A stretch of DNA of 24,694 bases from a bacterium UBP6_UBA1209 (GCA_002309575.1 DBXP01000027.1:1-24694); one strand, 5' to 3'; shown: positions 15,246 to 23,546, counted from the stretch's first letter. The notes: a model not told the origin generated them from the sequence alone. A program made the numbers and translations.

Positions 15246-17000
15246 TTAGAGATTCATAAACTCAATTGCGTCAACTAATGTACCTGTACCGTCGAATGCG
15301 GTCGTTCCGCCTGTTATGACAAGGACCGGAGACTCTCCGATAACACCGGCGGGAACAACTACCCCCTTAGGCATGATCCTTGCGAAATGGGTAAATGTGG
15401 CCTGCTGCACGGAGTTGAGCGACGTTGCGTCGAACATCTGGAAAAGCCTGTTGCCGTGAACTGCATTTTTATCACTGTTGGAGCTGCCGCCAGCACCGCC
15501 TATAACCAGAAAAGCGTTGTTATTTAAGACTATCTCCGGGAACGCCAACGTACTCTCGGTTTTGTTGTAGACAAGAAGATCGCCCTGGCTGGTCTGAACG
15601 GTCTCGGGAGTCCAGCGCGTGATCTTGTTTGTCGGAAGGAGTCCCTCCGACGAGACATAGCCGCCGAACATATATACAGAATCTTTGGCATTGACCGTTT
15701 TCGTGAAGAAAATGTTGTTCTCGTTGCTGATCGGGTGGTCGGTGATCTTGCCTGTCGAGGTGTCAATCAGCACCGCCTGGGAAGTCGAGCTGTTGGATCT
15801 TCCGCCAACGACCATCAGCTGATCGCCGGCAAACCCGAGTGACGGCATGATCGCAGCGAGCTCGGCATCGGAGGCGAGCTCCTTTACCTCACCGATCGTA
15901 ACAGAGCCGTCGATAAGCGATTTGTCGACGACCTCTATACGGGAAACCTTGGTCAGCGGAATATTGCCCGAATCGATACCTCCTGCGAGATAGATCATGA
16001 TCCGTCTCGGCTCGCCGGCTTCCTCCTGATCCGGAGTAGTCACGGTCTTTGCTATGATCGACTGGAAACGCGCAAAAGGCAGAGCCTGAGTCGAAAAAAC
16101 CTCCTGAGTGATGTTGGCAACTTCCTTGCCGATATGGTTTTGAACCATGTTGTGCTTCGGGTAGCTCGGCGTGTAGCGTTCGATCTTCATTGAGGCTGTC
16201 ATCGTGTTGTAACTCAAAGACGGGAAATCTGCGACAGCCGGGATCGAATCGTCGATGATAAGCGAGCGGATCCCGAAACCGTGAAAGCCGCCGACCATAA
16301 GAACGCTGCCGTCGCTCAGAAGGACCGCTTCGTGCATTCCGCGCTCCTCGACCATATCGGAGAGCTGCTCGACCGTACCGGATTCAAGGTCAAGGACCTC
16401 AACAGTCTTGACCGCCGGGCACTTTCCGTTGTTGCAGGAGGTAAAACCTCCGGCGATCAGTATCCGGTTGTCGGGAAGAAGCGTAGCTGTGTGACCGAAT
16501 CTGGGGCTCAGAAGTCCCTGAGGCAGACACGCCGAATTTATGCTGAGGTTGGTGCTTTCGGCATAGAAAGCCGCCGTCGGGTAGAGAATGACGTCAATGG
16601 CTGTTTTCGGCGTCGTTACAAAATCGAGGTTCGTGACCTTGCCGTACCAGTAAGGATCCGAAGGATTGGAGCCGTAGCCTAAAATCACAAGGGTGAGACC
16701 GGACTCTTTGGGAATATCGTTAAGCCTGACAGAAGCATCGATACCCTCCTTATAGATCGAAATCGACTTTTTATAAACCTCCTCGGTCCCCTTGAGCAGC
16801 TGGAAGTTGATGCTCGTCAGATTTTTTACAGAGGTGGCGTTGATCGTGTTTTTAACACAGCTGTGTTCGACCATCCTGATGGAAAAACCAGGTTCCGAAG
16901 CCTCTTCGCCGTCATCGGCAGACTCGTTTCCGCCGCATGAGAAAAATAAAATTGAAGCCAAAAGCATAATCAAAACAAAAAGAGACCGTTTCTTGAACAT
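15246..17000 (-). CDS. Kelch-repeat beta-propeller lipoprotein
   Basis: The protein has 584 residues. ATG 17000 is chosen over the adjacent TTG at 17003 because GGAG lies 6 nt upstream. The signal peptide ends in a lipobox (LFVLIMLLASILFFSC, Cys22), followed by a short acidic linker. An N-terminal domain (about 35-150) precedes kelch-type blades: RFGHTATLLPDNRILIAGG, MHEAVLLSDGSVLMVGG, then LAGG, MVVGG, MFGG, VIGG and ITGG. These double-glycine strands suggest a six- or seven-bladed propeller from about 160 to the end. No catalytic residues are recognised, so a binding or sensing role at the cell surface or in the periplasm is plausible. It sits between the phosphoesterase (15 bp upstream) and the cyclase (16 bp downstream), so all three are probably co-expressed. 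Confidence 0.87.
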   Translation of the reverse strand: MFKKRSLFVLIMLLASILFFSCGGNESADDGEEASEPGFSIRMVEHSCVKNTINATSVKNLTSINFQLLKGTEEVYKKSISIYKEGIDASVRLNDIPKESGLTLVILGYGSNPSDPYWYGKVTNLDFVTTPKTAIDVILYPTAAFYAESTNLSINSACLPQGLLSPRFGHTATLLPDNRILIAGGFTSCNNGKCPAVKTVEVLDLESGTVEQLSDMVEERGMHEAVLLSDGSVLMVGGFHGFGIRSLIIDDSIPAVADFPSLSYNTMTASMKIERYTPSYPKHNMVQNHIGKEVANITQEVFSTQALPFARFQSIIAKTVTTPDQEEAGEPRRIMIYLAGGIDSGNIPLTKVSRIEVVDKSLIDGSVTIGEVKELASDAELAAIMPSLGFAGDQLMVVGGRSNSSTSQAVLIDTSTGKITDHPISNENNIFFTKTVNAKDSVYMFGGYVSSEGLLPTNKITRWTPETVQTSQGDLLVYNKTESTLAFPEIVLNNNAFLVIGGAGGSSNSDKNAVHGNRLFQMFDATSLNSVQQATFTHFARIMPKGVVVPAGVIGESPVLVITGGTTAFDGTGTLVDAIEFMNL

Positions 17001-17015
17001 CAATCACTCCATATC

Positions 17016-17537
17016 TTAACAGTTCAACTCAAAAATCTGCCGCACGAAAACCTCGTTCGTGTCAAGATCCCACACCGAGACAGAACAGCTGCCGTCGCAT
17101 GTTTCAAGGATCGCGTAGCTGCGTCTGCCGTCGTCCAGCCCCTCCTTTCCGAAGGGACCCGGATTAATAAAAATCACACCGTCGCGCCGCTCGACGAATG
17201 CCTTGTGCGTGTGCCCGAAGACCACGAACTGAGGCTTGAAACGGCTGATAATTTCCGCATTTGCGGAGATCATCCGGTGCGGCGAAGTCAAATTATGGAC
17301 CAGAAAAAAACTCATCCCGCCGAGCTTGAACGTCTGCGTTACAGGCAGGTAACCCTCCAGCGCGAAGTCGGTATTGCCGCAGACGGTACGGAACTCCCGC
17401 CCGCCCGCAATGCCGGCAAGCATCGCGTAAAAAGCCCGGTCTCCGATATCACCGGCGTGGAGCATCGCATCAAAATCGACTGCACGCAGATCCTTCGGCA
17501 AATTTCCGTGAGTATCTGAAATTATCAAAACTCTCAT
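17016..17537 (-). CDS. Small metallophosphoesterase (YfcE/MJ0936-like)
   Basis: The protein has 173 residues, the usual size of this calcineurin-like family. The two-metal site motifs are complete: SDTHGN (Asp8, His10), HAGDIGD (Asp30), GNTD (Asn55), His81 in LVHN and GHTH at 108-111, then NPGPFGKEG. It lacks a signal peptide, so it is cytoplasmic. Family members hydrolyse phosphomonoesters or phosphodiesters and the true substrate is often unknown. The ATG at 17537 has GAGG 8-9 nt upstream and a good promoter 26-53 bp upstream. It is the first gene of a unit ending with a nucleotide cyclase, which makes cyclic-nucleotide hydrolysis a tempting but untested guess. Confidence 0.9.
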   Translation of the reverse strand: MRVLIISDTHGNLPKDLRAVDFDAMLHAGDIGDRAFYAMLAGIAGGREFRTVCGNTDFALEGYLPVTQTFKLGGMSFFLVHNLTSPHRMISANAEIISRFKPQFVVFGHTHKAFVERRDGVIFINPGPFGKEGLDDGRRSYAILETCDGSCSVSVWDLDTNEVFVRQIFELNC

Positions 17538-17562
17538 AAAAAGACCTCGCTAAAAACCATGA

Positions 17563-17590
17563 TTTATAGCATGGGTTGAAACTATGTCAA
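17563..17590 (-). promoter_or_regulatory. Sigma70-type promoter of the phosphoesterase-kelch-cyclase unit
   Basis: On the minus strand a perfect TTGACA (17590-17585) is followed by a 16-bp spacer and TATAAA (17568-17563, 5 of 6 consensus). Transcription would begin near 17556, giving a leader of about 20 nt that contains the GAGG ribosome binding site before the start codon at 17537. No other promoter is needed for the two closely spaced downstream genes. Confidence 0.65.
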
Positions 17591-17687
17591 AAATACAATG
17601 AAATTTAGTAATTTTTTATCCAAATAAATAATGGTGATTTTTCTGAAAAAATATAAAATCCGCTGTTTTTTGTCTGGAGGAATGACT

Positions 17688-20255
17688 ATGAAAAAACTTT
17701 TAACACTGATTTTAGCATTTTCCGTCTGCTCGACTTTGGGGGCAGCGCGACTTTTCTTTTCAAACGGAGAGAGCTCCGAGCTCGTCAGGCTCGACGGTTT
17801 CAGCGCCGTCGAAGGTTCGAGGCTGCACGGGTTCAAGACTCCGGACAAAGAGCTTTTAAGGCTCGGTCTCGGCAGCACGGTCTACTCTGTCATTGACGGC
17901 GACGAAGGAGGCCTGCCAGTCTATCTTTTGGGAGAAACACCTGTAATTGCGAACAGTTATATTTTATGGCGCGGTGAACGTTCCGTCGATTACATGACAG
18001 AAAAATACGGCATGGAGCTTGCCGAAATCCTTCCCTCTTATCCGCTTTACCTGTTCAAGGTCAAGGGTGACAGTGTCGTGATTTCGGAAAAAATCGTAAA
18101 AAACGGCGACGGATTCGCCTTCCCGGACCTTATCCGCAGAGCCGAGCTCCGTTTCGTTCCTGAAGCCGAGCCGCAGGATCCCTATTTCGACGTTCAGTGG
18201 CACCTTCAGAATACCGGCAAAGTACTGAATTACCAAGGCGGTGAATCCGAGATCCTGAAACATGCCGACACGAAATTCATTGAAATGCTTCAGTTTCTGC
18301 ACGAAAACGAAATCGAGGTCGACCCGTCGGTAAAAATCGCGATCATGGATACGGGGATCGTGCCGGATCACGAGGATCTGACAAACATCGAACCCGGATA
18401 CGACTTCCTCGAGGACAAGGAGGGCGGCTATCCGGACACATCTGTGCTCGACGGCAATGTCTACGCAAACTATCTCGCCTCGTCGGTCGGTCACGGAACG
18501 ACCTGTGCAGGAGTCAGCGCCGGCGAAGGCAATACTATCGGCATGACCGGCATGTGCCCCTGGTGCAGACTCTACCCTGTCCGCTATCTCGACGGTATCG
18601 AAGGGACGGCCGTCTCAGACGCCAAGTTCCTGAAAGCATACGAAAAATATGTCGCTGACCCGGCGATCTCAGTCATCAACTGCAGCTTCGGCCCGGAGTC
18701 AGGATACGGCACGATCCCGATCACTCCCGGAGAGGAGGAGGGCATCGGCAGCTTCATGAAAAACGGCAGGAACGGGCTCGGCGGAGTTGTCGTCTACGCC
18801 TCAGGCAATGAAGGTGTCGACTCTGCCTACAATCAGATTTTCGAACATGATTTCACATTCAGGCGCAACGGTCAGGATGTCACGAACCGCGTGATCACGG
18901 TCAACGCTTCGACGGCTTGGGATACAAGGGCGCTCTACTCGAACTACGGTGCGGCAACGACAGTCATTGCGCCGTCGCTTTCGCAGTATCCGATAATCGG
19001 CATCGCGACAACGATGATACCGAAGTACGGTGACTACAAAAGCGACTACACGCTCCTCTTTTCGGGCACCTCGGCAGCGGCTCCGATGGTTTCCGGCTTC
19101 TTCGGGGCGATCCTCAGCATAAATCCTGAACTCACGCTCGAAGAGGTCACCGAGATCCTGAAAAAGAGCGCAGACAAAGTCTATCCGGAGACAGGTTCTT
19201 GGGATGACGACGGCTTCAGCGTCAAATTCGGCTACGGCAGGATCAACCTCGAGAAGGCCGCCAGGCTTGCTGCCGGCTTCGAGATGTGCACCGAAGTCAA
19301 AGACGAGATCTGCGGCAACCACCTCGACGACGACTGCGACGGATACGTCGACGAGGAGTGCTCATCAGACCCGGTTGCCGGCTGGCCCTGCGAGACCGAC
19401 GACGACTGCATGAAAGGCTCGTTCACGGCTGCCGATGTCAAGTGCATCCACTCATTTTCATACTACAAATTCAAAGACGGCACCTGCATGAGGCTGACCA
19501 ACAACGCGACCTGTCCGGACGGCACAAAACCTGTAGCCGAGCTTGACGGAGCACAGGGCTACCTCTGCGCACTTGAATGCTCCGCCGTTTCGCCATGCCA
19601 GCGCGAGGGCCACTACTGCTCCAATGACGTTCTCGGCGTCTGTCTGCCGCACTGCGAACAAAACGAGGACTGCAACACCGGCTCTGAATGCACTGCCGCC
19701 AACAAATGCGTAAAAATCCCTGAATCGCTCGGAGGCCCCTGCGGCGCAGACTCCGAATGCGAGGGCGAATATTCATGGTGCAACTACTGGTCGCTTCCGG
19801 GCGGATACTGCACCCAGGACTGCTTTGACAACGACGATTCAGTCTGTCCGGACAACTCGATCTGCGTTACCGTCGGCAGAAGAAACCGCGAAATGTGCCT
19901 CGCAAGCTGCAACTCAGACAGCGCCTGCCGTGTCGAGGAGGGTTACATCTGCCACGCCCGCTACTCGACGCGAGAAGGTCTCTGCTACACTCAGTGCAGG
20001 GGCGATTCCGACTGCCGCGACGAAGATGCATACTGCAACGAAGAGGGCAGATGCGTGACCGAAGGCTGGACCGGCTGGCCGGAGACCGATGACAAACCGG
20101 CGGCAGGCAACGATGACGACATCAGCGGCGAGCCTGACACGGACTCCGCTTCCGGTGCCGGATCCGATAGCGAGCTCAGCTTCGACGACGATCCGCAGGG
20201 CAGCGGAGACAAAGAGAACAAAAAAAGCAGCGGCTGCACGCTCGGTTTGATTTAG
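17688..20255 (+). CDS. Secreted subtilisin-like (S8) serine protease with Cys-rich tail
   Basis: The protein has 855 residues. The ATG at 17688 is preceded by GGAGG and starts a signal peptide (MKKLLTLILAFSVCSTLGA); the frame is open 19 codons further upstream but that is not used. A pro-region of about 150 residues precedes the S8 domain, with Asp221 in IMDTGIVPDHEDL, His269 in GHGTTCAG, oxyanion Asn374 in YASGNEG and Ser462 in SGTSAAAPMVSG. Then comes a MopE-type CGNHLDDDCDGYVDEEC (about 541-557) and a long region of Cys-rich repeats with CxxDxDC-like spacing to about 800. An acidic Asp/Ser/Gly linker follows, ending in KKSSGCTLGLI. That end resembles the start of a MYXO-CTERM or JDVT-CTERM sorting signal but lacks its hydrophobic helix. 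Likely role: extracellular or surface protein degradation, or processing of other exported proteins. Confidence 0.93.
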   Translation: MKKLLTLILAFSVCSTLGAARLFFSNGESSELVRLDGFSAVEGSRLHGFKTPDKELLRLGLGSTVYSVIDGDEGGLPVYLLGETPVIANSYILWRGERSVDYMTEKYGMELAEILPSYPLYLFKVKGDSVVISEKIVKNGDGFAFPDLIRRAELRFVPEAEPQDPYFDVQWHLQNTGKVLNYQGGESEILKHADTKFIEMLQFLHENEIEVDPSVKIAIMDTGIVPDHEDLTNIEPGYDFLEDKEGGYPDTSVLDGNVYANYLASSVGHGTTCAGVSAGEGNTIGMTGMCPWCRLYPVRYLDGIEGTAVSDAKFLKAYEKYVADPAISVINCSFGPESGYGTIPITPGEEEGIGSFMKNGRNGLGGVVVYASGNEGVDSAYNQIFEHDFTFRRNGQDVTNRVITVNASTAWDTRALYSNYGAATTVIAPSLSQYPIIGIATTMIPKYGDYKSDYTLLFSGTSAAAPMVSGFFGAILSINPELTLEEVTEILKKSADKVYPETGSWDDDGFSVKFGYGRINLEKAARLAAGFEMCTEVKDEICGNHLDDDCDGYVDEECSSDPVAGWPCETDDDCMKGSFTAADVKCIHSFSYYKFKDGTCMRLTNNATCPDGTKPVAELDGAQGYLCALECSAVSPCQREGHYCSNDVLGVCLPHCEQNEDCNTGSECTAANKCVKIPESLGGPCGADSECEGEYSWCNYWSLPGGYCTQDCFDNDDSVCPDNSICVTVGRRNREMCLASCNSDSACRVEEGYICHARYSTREGLCYTQCRGDSDCRDEDAYCNEEGRCVTEGWTGWPETDDKPAAGNDDDISGEPDTDSASGAGSDSELSFDDDPQGSGDKENKKSSGCTLGLI

Positions 20256-20306
20256 CGGCGGCGAAATCTGTAACCTTTCGGACTGGATCGGGGTCAAATC
20301 TCCGTT

Positions 20307-20319
20307 GCCGCGAGGCGGT
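20307..20319 (+). other. Small GC-rich hairpin in epimerase leader
   Basis: GCCGC (20307-20311) pairs with GCGGT (20315-20319), with one G-T wobble, around a GAG triloop. A wider pairing of TTCGGA (20277-20282) with TCCGAA (20327-20332) could enclose it. The sequence after it is an A-tract, so it is not a normal plus-strand terminator. It lies directly before the ribosome binding site. Confidence 0.3.
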
Positions 20320-20353
20320 CAACTGTTCCGAAAAAAAAATTTAGGAGGCAAAA

Positions 20354-21373
20354 ATGGAAAAAAAGGTAGTCGTTACCGGCGCAAGCGGTCATGTAGGCAA
20401 CAATCTGGTCCGCGAACTTAACAAAAGAGGCATTAAGCCGAGGATTCTGATTCACGAGGAGACGACCGTCAGAAAGGCGATCGAAGGGCTCGATTTCGAA
20501 GAAGTAAAAGGCGACACGAGAGATCTCGAATCGCTGAAAAAGGCTTTTGAAGGAGCCGATCTGGTCTACAACTGCGCAGCCGCGATCTCGATAAAATGCG
20601 GTGTTTACGACAAAATCAAAACAGTCAACGTTGACGGCGTAAAAAATGTCGTTGAAGCGTGCATCGCAAACAATGTAAGAAGACTCGTTCATGTCAGCTC
20701 GATCGAGGCTCTGGGCGATCCCGGCGAAGGCGTTGTCGCGACTGAGGAGATGGGTTTCAACCCCGACAGAGCTATGCTTGAATACGGCATTACGAAGGCT
20801 GAGGGCTCTCTTATAGTCCAGAAAGCGGTAAAAGAGGGAAAAATCGACGCTGTTACCGTATGTCCCGTAGGAATTTTAGGGCCTAACGACTTCCGTCCCT
20901 CCCAAATGGGCACGATGGAAATGAACTTCCGCAAAGGCAAACTTCCTGCTTACCCGGCTTACGGCGGATTTGACTGGGTTGATGTCCGTGATGTCGTCGA
21001 AGGAATAATCCTTGCCGGAGAAAAGGGAAAGAGCGGCGAATTTTACCTTCTTACCGGCGGTCACGTCACAAACGACGAAATGATGGGGATCCTCGAAAAA
21101 CTCTCCGGCAGGAAACGCCCGAGCGTATCGCTTCCCTACTGGCTCATGTATACAGCCGGATTTTTGGCAGAGAACTGCTTCTACCGTTTTTTCAAAAATG
21201 TTGAACCGGTCATCACACGCGGCAGTGCGAGAATTCTCAAGAGCGACCTCCACGCCTCCTCAGAAAAAGCTCAGAAAGAGCTCGGAATGAAGTTCCGCAA
21301 TGTCGAAGAGATCTTCCGCGACCACTACAACTGGATGGTTGAATACACCGAGAAAAAAGCTTCCAAAAATTAA
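20354..21373 (+). CDS. NAD(P)-dependent epimerase/dehydratase (extended SDR, dihydroflavonol-reductase-like)
   Basis: The protein has 339 residues and a strong AGGAGG ribosome binding site at 20343-20348. The Rossmann fold is clear: VVVTGASGHVGN (Gly9, Gly12, Gly15), then DTRDL, YNCAA, and the active site Ser115/Ser116 with Tyr144 and Lys148 in YGITK. The segment GGFDWVDVRDVVEGIILA matches the C-terminal substrate domain of the dihydroflavonol 4-reductase / HpnA-like group. The substrate is probably a sugar nucleotide, sterol-like or other ketone, but the sequence does not decide this. It lies 98 bp after the subtilase gene on the same strand. The gap holds a small GCCGC-GAG-GCGGT hairpin and no clear terminator, so read-through is possible. 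It is the last gene of normal base composition before the AT-rich end of the window. Confidence 0.88.
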   Translation: MEKKVVVTGASGHVGNNLVRELNKRGIKPRILIHEETTVRKAIEGLDFEEVKGDTRDLESLKKAFEGADLVYNCAAAISIKCGVYDKIKTVNVDGVKNVVEACIANNVRRLVHVSSIEALGDPGEGVVATEEMGFNPDRAMLEYGITKAEGSLIVQKAVKEGKIDAVTVCPVGILGPNDFRPSQMGTMEMNFRKGKLPAYPAYGGFDWVDVRDVVEGIILAGEKGKSGEFYLLTGGHVTNDEMMGILEKLSGRKRPSVSLPYWLMYTAGFLAENCFYRFFKNVEPVITRGSARILKSDLHASSEKAQKELGMKFRNVEEIFRDHYNWMVEYTEKKASKN

Positions 21374-21422
21374 AGGTTTTTAAAACGATCAAAAGTCGGA
21401 GCTTCCGGCATATATGACACCG

Positions 21423-21471
21423 TTTTTATAGTCTCGTTCAATCCCCGGTCAGTCAAACCGATCACTTGCGG
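21423..21471 (-). repeat. Copy A of a ~48-bp dispersed repeat (possible gene-end remnant)
   Basis: The plus-strand sequence TTTTTATAGTC-TCGTTCAATCCCCGGTCAGTC and the bases up to CTTGCGG match 23580-23627. There are four substitutions and one inserted G. In the other copy, part of this sequence is the 3' end of the small membrane-protein gene. Here no gene covers it: the minus-strand frame reads PQVIGLTDRGLNETIKTVSY and stops near 21376. It may be a relic of a second gene copy or a small mobile or terminator-like element. Confidence 0.6.
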
Positions 21472-21507
21472 CTGAAATGGCAAGGAAACTTTGTCAAGTC
21501 CGTAAAT

Positions 21508-21804
21508 TCATACGGTTTTATATATTCCCAGCTCAATCAGCCCTAACAGAATAAGTGCAAACAACAAACAGAGACCGAGAGCTATCAAAGCGTGAACAAT
21601 TGCCGTTTTTGCGATTTTCCATCTGAACTCTTCCAGCTCATCCACAAACAGGGTCGGGACGAAAAAGAGTTCAATAACAAAAAAGAATATCCAAACCGGT
21701 ATATATCTCACGAACCATAACAGAAATGGAATCAGAACCGTTAAAACCCTGATAATTCTACAATATATTTTAAAATAATTGTCTTTATCAATGCACATCA
21801 TCAC
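21508..21804 (-). CDS. Small three-helix membrane protein, unrecognised
   Basis: The protein has up to 98 residues, beginning GTG-ATG-ATG at 21804, 21801 and 21798. An AGGTG immediately upstream makes the second or third codon equally possible. Three hydrophobic segments are visible: VLTVLIPFLLWFV, VWIFFFVIELFFVPTLFV, and the last ALIALGLCLLFALILLGLI. I know no family with this pattern. It starts 2 bp after the stop of the 106-residue membrane protein gene and is surely translated from the same message. The pair has low GC compared with the epimerase and subtilase genes before it, suggesting foreign origin. Confidence 0.65.
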   Translation of the reverse strand: MMMCIDKDNYFKIYCRIIRVLTVLIPFLLWFVRYIPVWIFFFVIELFFVPTLFVDELEEFRWKIAKTAIVHALIALGLCLLFALILLGLIELGIYKTV

Positions 21805-21806
21805 AC

Positions 21807-22127
21807 CTATAGTGCCGGAATAATAAAAATTATTGAAATTACCAGCAAAGCAATATGGAAACTTATAAAAAGAAAGAATTCCGGCACAAACCTTTTAAGA
21901 TTTTCAACAAAAAACGAGATGATAAACAAAATAACGAAGCTCGCCACTATGATAAGTTGGGAAAAAAGCAGGAGTTTTATACTGTTATCTTTTACCAATT
22001 CATAATAAGGTGAAGCCGACCCAATCATAAAATTCACACATATCAGTGCAAATGAAAACAGATAAACTATTTCCCACGAAATATAAAAAGGATAAGCTAT
22101 CCATTTTTTTATAGTTTTTATTTCCAT
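21807..22127 (-). CDS. Small membrane protein, unrecognised
   Basis: The protein has 106 residues. The ATG at 22127 has GGAG 8 nt upstream. It is hydrophobic throughout, with segments at about 11-35 (AYPFYISWEIVYLFSFALIC), 50-72 (LLLFSQLIIVASFVILFIIS) and 84-105 (FFLFISFHIALLVISIIFII). A short basic N-terminus (MEIKTIKKW) suggests that end is cytoplasmic. Nothing identifies a function. It is the first gene of a two-gene unit with the three-helix protein, driven by a likely promoter at 22173-22200. Confidence 0.7.
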   Translation of the reverse strand: MEIKTIKKWIAYPFYISWEIVYLFSFALICVNFMIGSASPYYELVKDNSIKLLLFSQLIIVASFVILFIISFFVENLKRFVPEFFLFISFHIALLVISIIFIIPAL

Positions 22128-22172
22128 GATTTAAACTCCAAACCGGATCAAAAAGTGCAAAAAAACTCAATT

Positions 22173-22200
22173 ATTGTAGGTTTTTCGGCTTAAATAGCAA
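22173..22200 (-). promoter_or_regulatory. Candidate promoter of the membrane-protein pair
   Basis: On the minus strand TTGCTA (22200-22195) and TACAAT (22178-22173, 5 of 6 consensus) are separated by 16 bp. The predicted start of transcription is about 40 nt before the ATG at 22127. Confidence 0.5.
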
Positions 22201-22270
22201 GGCATTATTTTTTATTTTGCACAAACACCGATATAGATAAAATATTTTCGTATTACATAACAAATATTTA

Positions 22271-22298
22271 TTGACAATAATTTTAAAATATATATTAC
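22271..22298 (+). promoter_or_regulatory. Candidate promoter of the complete DUF4143 ATPase
   Basis: A perfect TTGACA at 22271-22276 is followed after 16 bp by TATTAC (22293-22298); TATATT at 22291 overlaps it with a 14-bp spacer. It lies about 100 bp before the start codon. The region is so AT-rich that the -10 box is not distinctive. Confidence 0.4.
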
Positions 22299-22400
22299 AC
22301 ATTTACAAACAGTTGGTTCTTTGATAAATGCTTGGACTCTAGTCAACAAATATTATAATTTTTATTGATTACAATCATAAATTGTTATAAAATTGAAACC

Positions 22401-23546
22401 ATGAGATGTGTCGAGAGAGATTTAAATACAGTCATTGAATCAAAAATCGGGAAAGGAAAGGTTATTGTCATTACAGGGCCGCGCCAAGTTGGAAAAACCA
22501 CACTTTTAAAAAATATGGTTGAATCTTTTCCGGAAGAAAAGCATGTGCAGTTCTGGAATTGTGACGAGCCGGACATACGCTCGCTCCTTGCCGATGCATC
22601 GTCCGTGCGCCTTAAATCAATAATCGGAAAATCGGAATTTATTGTCATTGACGAAGCCCAGAGAGTTAAAAACATCGGACTTACAATAAAACTGATTCAC
22701 GACAATTTTCCGGATGTTCAGCTTGCAGTTACTGGCTCTTCATCGCTTGATCTCTCCAATTTTATCAACGAGCCTCTGACGGGACGCAAATTCGAATACA
22801 ATCTTTTCCCGTTTTCTTCCAACGAACTTGCGAAACACACAACTTTGCTGGAAGAAAAACGCTCGCTTGAAACACGCCTGATCTACGGTTTTTATCCTGA
22901 TGTCGTGAACAATCCGGGTGATGAAAAGGAAATTCTTTCTAATATCGCCGGCAGTTACCTTTACAAAGATGTCTTTGAGTTTCAGGATATCCGCAAGCCG
23001 GCAGTAATCGAAAAACTGGTTCAGGCTCTCGCTCTGCAGGTCGGCTGCGAAGTTTCGTTCAATGAACTCGGCAATCTTCTCGGGATAGACACCGTGACAG
23101 TGCAGAGATATGTCGATCTGCTTGAAAAAGCATACATCGTTTTTCATCTGCATTCATACAGCAGAAATGTGCGTAACGAGCTTAAAAAAAGCATTAAAAT
23201 CTATTTTTATGACAACGGAATCAGAAACGCCGTTATTTCCAATTTTTCTCCTTGCGAACTGAGGAATGACAACGGAAATCTCTGGGAAAACTTTCTGATA
23301 AGCGAAAGGATAAAAAATAATATTTTCCACAATATCAAGGCAAAATATTACTTCTGGCGGACAACACAGAAGCAAGAAGTCGATTTTCTTGAGGAAATTG
23401 AAGGAAAAATTTCATCATGGGAATTCAAATACAACCCGAAAAAAATCAAAGCAAGATGCCCTCTGACTTTTTCAAACAACTATCCCGACATTCCGTTCAG
23501 CGTTATAACGCCTGATAATTACACTGATTTCGTAACAAGCGACTAA
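22401..23546 (+). CDS. AAA_14 / DUF4143 family ATPase
   Basis: The protein has 381 residues from ATG 22401; the frame is open to a TTG at 22365, but MRCVERDL is the natural start of this family. The Shine-Dalgarno is weak. Walker A GPRQVGKTT (26-34) and Walker B FIVIDEAQ (80-87) define the ATPase half, with the usual TGSSSLDL and LTGR motifs after it. A winged-helix region follows (FNELGNLLGIDTVTVQRYVDLLEKAYIV). The C-terminal DUF4143 part ends with EVDFL...WEFKYNP, a pattern reminiscent of PD-(D/E)XK nuclease folds. Proteins of this family are common in multiple copies in bacteria and archaea and their role is not established. It has no neighbour on the same strand. A second, partial family member is encoded at the window's end. 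Confidence 0.88.
   Translation: MRCVERDLNTVIESKIGKGKVIVITGPRQVGKTTLLKNMVESFPEEKHVQFWNCDEPDIRSLLADASSVRLKSIIGKSEFIVIDEAQRVKNIGLTIKLIHDNFPDVQLAVTGSSSLDLSNFINEPLTGRKFEYNLFPFSSNELAKHTTLLEEKRSLETRLIYGFYPDVVNNPGDEKEILSNIAGSYLYKDVFEFQDIRKPAVIEKLVQALALQVGCEVSFNELGNLLGIDTVTVQRYVDLLEKAYIVFHLHSYSRNVRNELKKSIKIYFYDNGIRNAVISNFSPCELRNDNGNLWENFLISERIKNNIFHNIKAKYYFWRTTQKQEVDFLEEIEGKISSWEFKYNPKKIKARCPLTFSNNYPDIPFSVITPDNYTDFVTSD

Noticed and set aside
17631..17687. Earlier start for the subtilase at 17631
   Set aside because: The extra 19 codons would precede the signal peptide and contain the Shine-Dalgarno GGAGG that serves the ATG at 17688.
20256..20353. Intrinsic terminator after the subtilase gene
   Set aside because: A small GC hairpin is present but is followed by a run of A rather than T on the plus strand, so termination is not supported.
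21420..21475. GTTCAATCCCC-type sequence resembling a CRISPR repeat
   Set aside because: It occurs once here and once at 23580-23627, with no regularly spaced array, no spacers and no cas genes. One copy is partly coding.
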